From the NCBI RefSeq assembly GCF_006476045.1, contig NZ_SRZY01000011.1, positions 248,001-312,000 of the forward strand: DNA of 64,000 nt, written 5' to 3'. A program made the translations under genes and the position numbers. This document shows, piece after piece, positions 60,482-64,000 of this stretch (positions within the stretch are counted from its first letter, which is position 1; every line of letters begins with the position of its first letter). Source of the stretch: Sphingobacterium lumbrici (GTDB taxonomy: Bacteria; Bacteroidota; Bacteroidia; Sphingobacteriales; Sphingobacteriaceae). The notes under the pieces were generated by a model that worked only from the letters and a program-made list of their open reading frames with translations, made no database searches and had not been told where the DNA came from.

Positions 60482-60910
60482 ATGAACTTGCCCATCCATG
60501 ACGATCAAATTTTGAAGTTAATCCCGCAGAGGCATCCTATCGTTATGGTAGATACGCTATATACCTATGCGGAAGACTACCTTTTGTCTGGTCTTCATGT
60601 TCGTGCCGATACGTTGTTTGTTGATACAGAAATGCTTCAAGAATGTGGATTGTTAGAGCACATGGCGCAATCGGTAGCTTTGCACACCGGTTTTGATTAT
60701 TTCCGGAGAAATGAAGAAGCTCCTACAGGCTATATCGGATCTATGCAAGCTGTAGAATTGATGGCCTTGCCTAAAGTAGGTGATGAAGTGCAGACCGAAG
60801 TACAGATTATTCAGGAATTTATGGGTGTCACCTTAGTGAATATCACCTCCAAAGTAAGGGGTGAGGTGATTGGAAAGGCACAAATGAAAACGGTTATAGC
60901 TTCGAGTTAA
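60482..60910 (+). CDS. Hotdog-fold 3-hydroxyacyl-ACP dehydratase, first of a tandem pair
   Basis: The 142-residue protein has LIPQRHPIVMVD at the N-terminus and ECGLLEHMAQSVALHTGFDY (about residues 56-75), which align with the FabZ-like central helix, then VGDEVQTEVQI. Such proteins dehydrate 3-hydroxyacyl-ACP to give the polyene double bonds (ApeP/ApeI type). It is followed after one base by a related protein. The two probably act as a heterodimer, as reported for other aryl polyene systems. Confidence 0.85.
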   Translation: MNLPIHDDQILKLIPQRHPIVMVDTLYTYAEDYLLSGLHVRADTLFVDTEMLQECGLLEHMAQSVALHTGFDYFRRNEEAPTGYIGSMQAVELMALPKVGDEVQTEVQIIQEFMGVTLVNITSKVRGEVIGKAQMKTVIASS

Positions 60911-60911
60911 T

Positions 60912-61373
60912 ATGTCGTCGACAGATAATATCATCGAGATACAGGCATTTTTGCCACATCGTAAGCCCATGCTTATGGTAGATCATATCGCGGAAATATC
61001 TCCCGACCATGTAATATGCCATTTTTTGATTCGGGGAGACAATGTTTTATTAGCTGATGATCTTTTCCAAGAAAGTGGGTTAGTAGAGAATATGGCTCAG
61101 GTATGTTCTTCGATCGTCGGACAAACCTATTATGAGAAGGACTATAACGCGGAAGTCGACGAGCGGGCAATTGGATTTATTTCGGGCATAAAAAGTTTGC
61201 GTATTTTAGCACTTCCACAGGTAGGGGATCTCTTGATCACAGATGCAACATTGACATCGCAGTTTGATGGGCATGATTACAGTATCTGTACGATGCAGGT
61301 ATCCAGCAGGGTCGGAGAAAAACGTTGTGCAGAGGCGGAGATCAATTTATTTTTAAAAAAGAGGAATAAATGA
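60912..61373 (+). CDS. Hotdog-fold 3-hydroxyacyl-ACP dehydratase, second of a tandem pair
   Basis: The 153-residue protein is a diverged paralogue of the preceding one: FLPHRKPMLMVDHIAEIS, then DLFQESGLVENMAQVCSSIV and LPQVGDLLITDATLT occupy the same positions. The N-terminal PHRKPMLMVD is closer to classic FabZ. It overlaps the next gene by 4 bases (ATGA). The pair would provide the dehydration step of polyene synthesis. Confidence 0.85.
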   Translation: MSSTDNIIEIQAFLPHRKPMLMVDHIAEISPDHVICHFLIRGDNVLLADDLFQESGLVENMAQVCSSIVGQTYYEKDYNAEVDERAIGFISGIKSLRILALPQVGDLLITDATLTSQFDGHDYSICTMQVSSRVGEKRCAEAEINLFLKKRNK

Positions 61374-61774
61374 AGAAATCTGAAGTTCCACAGGATGATG
61401 GAAGAGTAGTCCAAAAAGGATCGCGGGAGTTGTATTATGCGCTGGATGAAAATGGCGAATATACAACGGCATTGAGTACGGGTTGGGAAGCCAAAAATAT
61501 TGTACAAGACCATACGATGGAAGTTTTGCAGCAAGAAATAAATCAGGTCGGGGCAGATGTTAAATCAGGACTGAGTAGTCCGATTCAATACTTTATGTTA
61601 CTCAACCGAATGGATTGGGGTTTACTTGCTGAATATACGGGATATTGGAAATGGCGCGTGAAGCGACATAATAAACCCGAGGTGTTCAGAAAATTATCAG
61701 ATAAACAATTGCAGAAATATGCGGACGTGTTCGAAATTACTGTGGAGGAGTTAAAAAATTACAAAGGAGATTAA
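61370..61774 (+). CDS. Conserved hypothetical protein of the flexirubin cluster
   Basis: The 134-residue soluble protein begins EVPQDDGRVVQKGSRELYYA and has a central Trp/Tyr/Arg-rich stretch (LLAEYTGYWKWRVKRHNKPE) followed by LSDKQLQKYADVFEITVEEL. I recognise no catalytic motif. It is translationally coupled on both sides, overlapping the dehydratase gene by 4 bases and the BtrH-like gene by 1 base, so it must work with these enzymes. A small structural or carrier-interaction role is a guess. Confidence 0.85.
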   Translation: MKKSEVPQDDGRVVQKGSRELYYALDENGEYTTALSTGWEAKNIVQDHTMEVLQQEINQVGADVKSGLSSPIQYFMLLNRMDWGLLAEYTGYWKWRVKRHNKPEVFRKLSDKQLQKYADVFEITVEELKNYKGD

Positions 61775-62775
61775 TGCAATTAGATTTTACACATCACCAA
61801 ACGGCACATTGTGAAAATGGTGTTGCGTCAAATTTATTGCGCAACAAGGGCTTAAATATTAGCGAGCCGATGGTTTTTGGTTTAGGATCAGGATTGTTTT
61901 ATGTATATCTTCCCTTTTTAAGGGTCAGCAATGCACCCGGATTAAGCTACAGGCCTATGCCGGGATGGATATTCGGACGAATGGCTCGTCGGTTAGGTAT
62001 TAAAATAAAACGTCAGAAGTTTTCGAGTAAAGAGCGGGCACAACAGCAACTCGATGATAACTTAAAAAATAATATTCCTTCGGGATTACAGGTAGGCGTA
62101 TATCATCTGCCTTATTTTCCGGACGATTACCGTTTCCATTTCAATGCACACAATATTGTCGTATATGGAAAAGAGCAGCATGAATATCTGATCAGTGATC
62201 CAACCATGGAGGGTGTAAATCGCTTGACAGATAAGGAATTGGAAAAAGTTCGCTTCTCGAAGGGTGTACTAGCACCAAAGGGACATATCTATTATCCAAC
62301 ATATATCCCACAGGAAGAAACGATAGATTGGGAGAGAGCAATCCTCAAATCCATTAAAAAAACCTGTAATGATATGTTGGCACCTGTGCCTATCATTGGG
62401 GTTAGGGGAATGCGGATGGTAGCCCGTGCGATATTAAAATGGCCAAAGAAACATGGCGTTGCCAAAGCAAATTATTACTTAGCCCAAATGGTACGTATGC
62501 AAGAGGAAATTGGTACGGGCGGAGGAGGTTTTCGCTATATTTATTCAGCTTTTTTGCAGGAAGCGAGTAAAAAGATCGATAACCCCCATTTGCTTCAGCT
62601 TTCGGTAGAAATGACTGAAATTGGTGACTTATGGCGTGATTTTGCTGTTGCGGCCTCCCGTGTTTATAAAAAACGCAGTAACCAAGAAAATGTGTATGCG
62701 GCCTTATCTGCCGATTTAATGAAATTAGCTGATTTAGAAGAAGCATTTTTTAAGAAACTTAAAAAAGCAGTTTGA
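61774..62775 (+). CDS. BtrH-like cysteine acyltransferase (BtrH N-terminal domain, DUF4872-like C-terminus)
   Basis: The 333-residue protein begins with FTHHQTAHCENGVASNLLRN, placing Cys13 as a candidate nucleophile, and continues with NAHNIVVYG (His126) and EYLISDPTMEGV (Asp142), giving the Cys-His-Asp order of papain-like folds. BtrH itself moves an acyl group from an ACP to the amino group of an aminoglycoside. In this cluster a transfer from polyene-ACP to the resorcinol hydroxyl is plausible. The second half is a helical DUF4872-like region. It overlaps its neighbours by one base on each side. Confidence 0.82.
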   Translation: MQLDFTHHQTAHCENGVASNLLRNKGLNISEPMVFGLGSGLFYVYLPFLRVSNAPGLSYRPMPGWIFGRMARRLGIKIKRQKFSSKERAQQQLDDNLKNNIPSGLQVGVYHLPYFPDDYRFHFNAHNIVVYGKEQHEYLISDPTMEGVNRLTDKELEKVRFSKGVLAPKGHIYYPTYIPQEETIDWERAILKSIKKTCNDMLAPVPIIGVRGMRMVARAILKWPKKHGVAKANYYLAQMVRMQEEIGTGGGGFRYIYSAFLQEASKKIDNPHLLQLSVEMTEIGDLWRDFAVAASRVYKKRSNQENVYAALSADLMKLADLEEAFFKKLKKAV

Positions 62776-63533
62776 TGGACTTACAGGCTATTATCCATGT
62801 CGAAAACCTTTCTAAACAATATAAGAATAGTGATTTCTTGGCTGTAGATAATCTATCCTTGGATATCCAAAAAGGCGAAATTTTCGGTCTCTTAGGGCCA
62901 AATGGAGCTGGTAAAACGACATTGATTTCCATGCTCTGCGGTTTGATAAAGCCGACTTCAGGACATTTTTTCATCGATCAGAAGACCTATAAGGAAAATG
63001 GTTTAGCGATTCGTGAATCTATTGGTGTAGTCCCACAGGAGTATGCGCTTTACCCTACCTTGACTGCTGATGAAAATCTAAGTTATTTTGGTGCTATGCA
63101 TGGGCTGAAAGGAAAACGTCTGAAGGAGTTGATCAATGGTTCGCTAGAGAAGATGGGACTGATGCGTTTTGCGAATAAACAGGTAGGGACATTCTCGGGC
63201 GGTATGAAAAGGAGGGTAAATTTACTGGCGGGTGTGCTGCACCGTCCTAAAGTACTTTTTCTGGATGAACCTACGGTTGGGGTCGATGTACAGTCTAAAA
63301 ACGCAATTATTGATTTTTTAAAAGAACTTAACGAGCACGGTACGACCATTGTTTATACATCTCATCACTTAATCGAAGCACAAGAACTATGTAATCGGAT
63401 TGCTATTATCGAGGGGGGCAAAATCATCGCTCAAGGTACACCAAAGGCATTGATTAAGTCGGTTGTAGATGCACGAAATTTAGAAGATGTTTTCATTGCA
63501 ATGACAGGAAGGGGGCTTAGAGATGGTATATAA
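62775..63533 (+). CDS. ABC transporter ATP-binding protein
   Basis: The start is the ATG at 62775, overlapping the preceding stop; a TTG one codon upstream is not needed. The 252-residue ATPase has Walker A GPNGAGKTT, Q-loop VPQEYALYP, signature FSGGMKRRVNLL, Walker B VLFLDEPTVGVD and the switch His in YTSHHL. It pairs with the ABC-2 permease that overlaps it by 11 bases. By context it exports a flexirubin precursor or mature pigment to the outer membrane. Confidence 0.93.
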   Translation: MDLQAIIHVENLSKQYKNSDFLAVDNLSLDIQKGEIFGLLGPNGAGKTTLISMLCGLIKPTSGHFFIDQKTYKENGLAIRESIGVVPQEYALYPTLTADENLSYFGAMHGLKGKRLKELINGSLEKMGLMRFANKQVGTFSGGMKRRVNLLAGVLHRPKVLFLDEPTVGVDVQSKNAIIDFLKELNEHGTTIVYTSHHLIEAQELCNRIAIIEGGKIIAQGTPKALIKSVVDARNLEDVFIAMTGRGLRDGI

Positions 63534-64000
63534 ACTGGGAATGGCGGTCAAAAAAGAATTGCTATTGCAAATACGGGATATCGGCGGGCTCATCATCCTC
63601 TTTGTGATGCCGTTGCTGCTTCTTATCACGATTACCGTCGTGCAAAAGGGATCCTTCGATTCGTTGCTCGGGACCAAAATACCCGTGTTGCTGGTAGACA
63701 ACGATCAGGACTCTATCTCGCATGCTATCCAAAGGGAGTTAGGATCAATCGGAAACTTTACATTAGTCAATCAAATAGATGGTATACCGCTTATAGAAGA
63801 GGAAGCGAAGCAGGCCGTATTTAAGGGTGATTTCCAACTCGCGATTGTATTACCTGCCAACATGACGTCGGATTTGAACAGGCAGGTGCAACAGAATGTG
63901 GATCGTATTATGAGCGAATTCAGTTATGCCGAGGAAGATACCATAGCCGTTGAAAATCTACCGGTAGCCGGCAAAGAGATTAGATTATATTTTGACCCCG
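63523..64000 (+). CDS. ABC-2 type permease, N-terminal part (cut by window edge)
   Basis: From the ATG at 63523 the frame is open to the window end (159 codons): VYKLGMAVKKELLLQIRDIG, a transmembrane helix (GLIILFVMPLLLLITITVVQ), then a soluble periplasmic segment (IPVLLVDNDQDSISHAIQRE) as in YhhJ/ABC2_membrane_3 permeases. It overlaps the ATPase gene by 11 bases. The remaining transmembrane helices lie outside the window. Confidence 0.9.
   Translation, partial: MVYKLGMAVKKELLLQIRDIGGLIILFVMPLLLLITITVVQKGSFDSLLGTKIPVLLVDNDQDSISHAIQRELGSIGNFTLVNQIDGIPLIEEEAKQAVFKGDFQLAIVLPANMTSDLNRQVQQNVDRIMSEFSYAEEDTIAVENLPVAGKEIRLYFDP

Noticed and set aside
1..64000. CRISPR arrays, rRNA operons, prophage or integrative element boundaries
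   Set aside because: No regularly spaced repeats, rRNA sequence, integrase or att-like duplications at the tRNA genes were seen; the only intact mobile element is the IS at 11729-13491.

Overview
The window looks like a chromosomal segment of a Bacteroidota bacterium, most likely a Sphingobacteriaceae member (Sphingobacterium/Pedobacter-like). The reasons are the many upstream boxes of the TAnnTTTG type, the near absence of Shine-Dalgarno sequences, a bS16 protein with a long Ala/Lys/Glu tail, GLPGLI, DUF2911, DUF5683 and putative-porin families, a parA-parB-DUF5683-dapB-lepB gene order, and a flexirubin-type pigment cluster. Genus-level assignment is inference.

Layout. 1-8.1 kb: the N-terminal part of a RecB/UvrD-like helicase, rpsP-rimM, metF behind a SAM-I riboswitch, glnS, an exported protein with a degenerate FAD-like N-terminus, and a beta-carbonic anhydrase. 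8.1-10.2 kb: a SulP anion transporter and a small exported protein ending in PPPDC. 10.4-14.7 kb is the most rearranged part: an internally deleted HerA-like ATPase gene, a sugar nucleotidyltransferase, an IS1182-type element inserted in that gene's terminator hairpin, and a membrane-protein/XRE-regulator pair behind a perfect palindrome. 14.7-24.8 kb: dnaK, a GLPGLI protein overlapping a large outer-membrane beta-barrel protein, a monothiol thioredoxin-like protein, a MmcQ/YjbR protein, a TetR regulator, a cold-shock-domain fusion protein and an exported superoxide dismutase. 25-32.5 kb: MurNAc salvage (NamZ, MurQ, sodium symporter) with a polysaccharide-deacetylase scar, a repeat-rich gap, a purine nucleoside phosphorylase and a putative porin. 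32.6-32.9 kb: three tRNA-Val genes. 33-41.1 kb: an LpxH-like phosphoesterase, an FMN reductase, parAB-DUF5683-dapB-lepB, pdxJ and a diadenylate cyclase. 41.2-45.1 kb: a DUF1338/HglS dioxygenase followed by a YdiJ-type D-2-hydroxyglutarate dehydrogenase, which together would convert 2-oxoadipate to 2-oxoglutarate. 45.2-52.4 kb: a DUF2911 protein, a sugar MFS transporter, an overlapping histidine kinase-DinB-thioesterase operon, gltX and an epimerase-like lipoprotein.

52.4-64 kb is one end of a flexirubin (aryl polyene plus dialkylresorcinol) cluster: a divergent flavoprotein, then tyrosine ammonia-lyase, ketoreductase, ketosynthase, ACP, acyltransferase, DarA, DarB, two hotdog dehydratases, an unknown protein, a BtrH-like cysteine acyltransferase, an ABC ATPase and a permease cut by the window edge. 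The genes overlap or nearly abut. A perfect 16-bp inverted repeat with a promoter-like box on each strand sits in the divergent start region.

The cluster as a class is known. The parts most worth following up are the BtrH-like protein as a candidate ester-forming enzyme, the palindrome as the cluster switch, the HglS/D-2HG dehydrogenase pair, the cold-shock-domain fusion, the IS insertion into a terminator, and a recurrent 12-base promoter sequence with several apparently leaderless genes.
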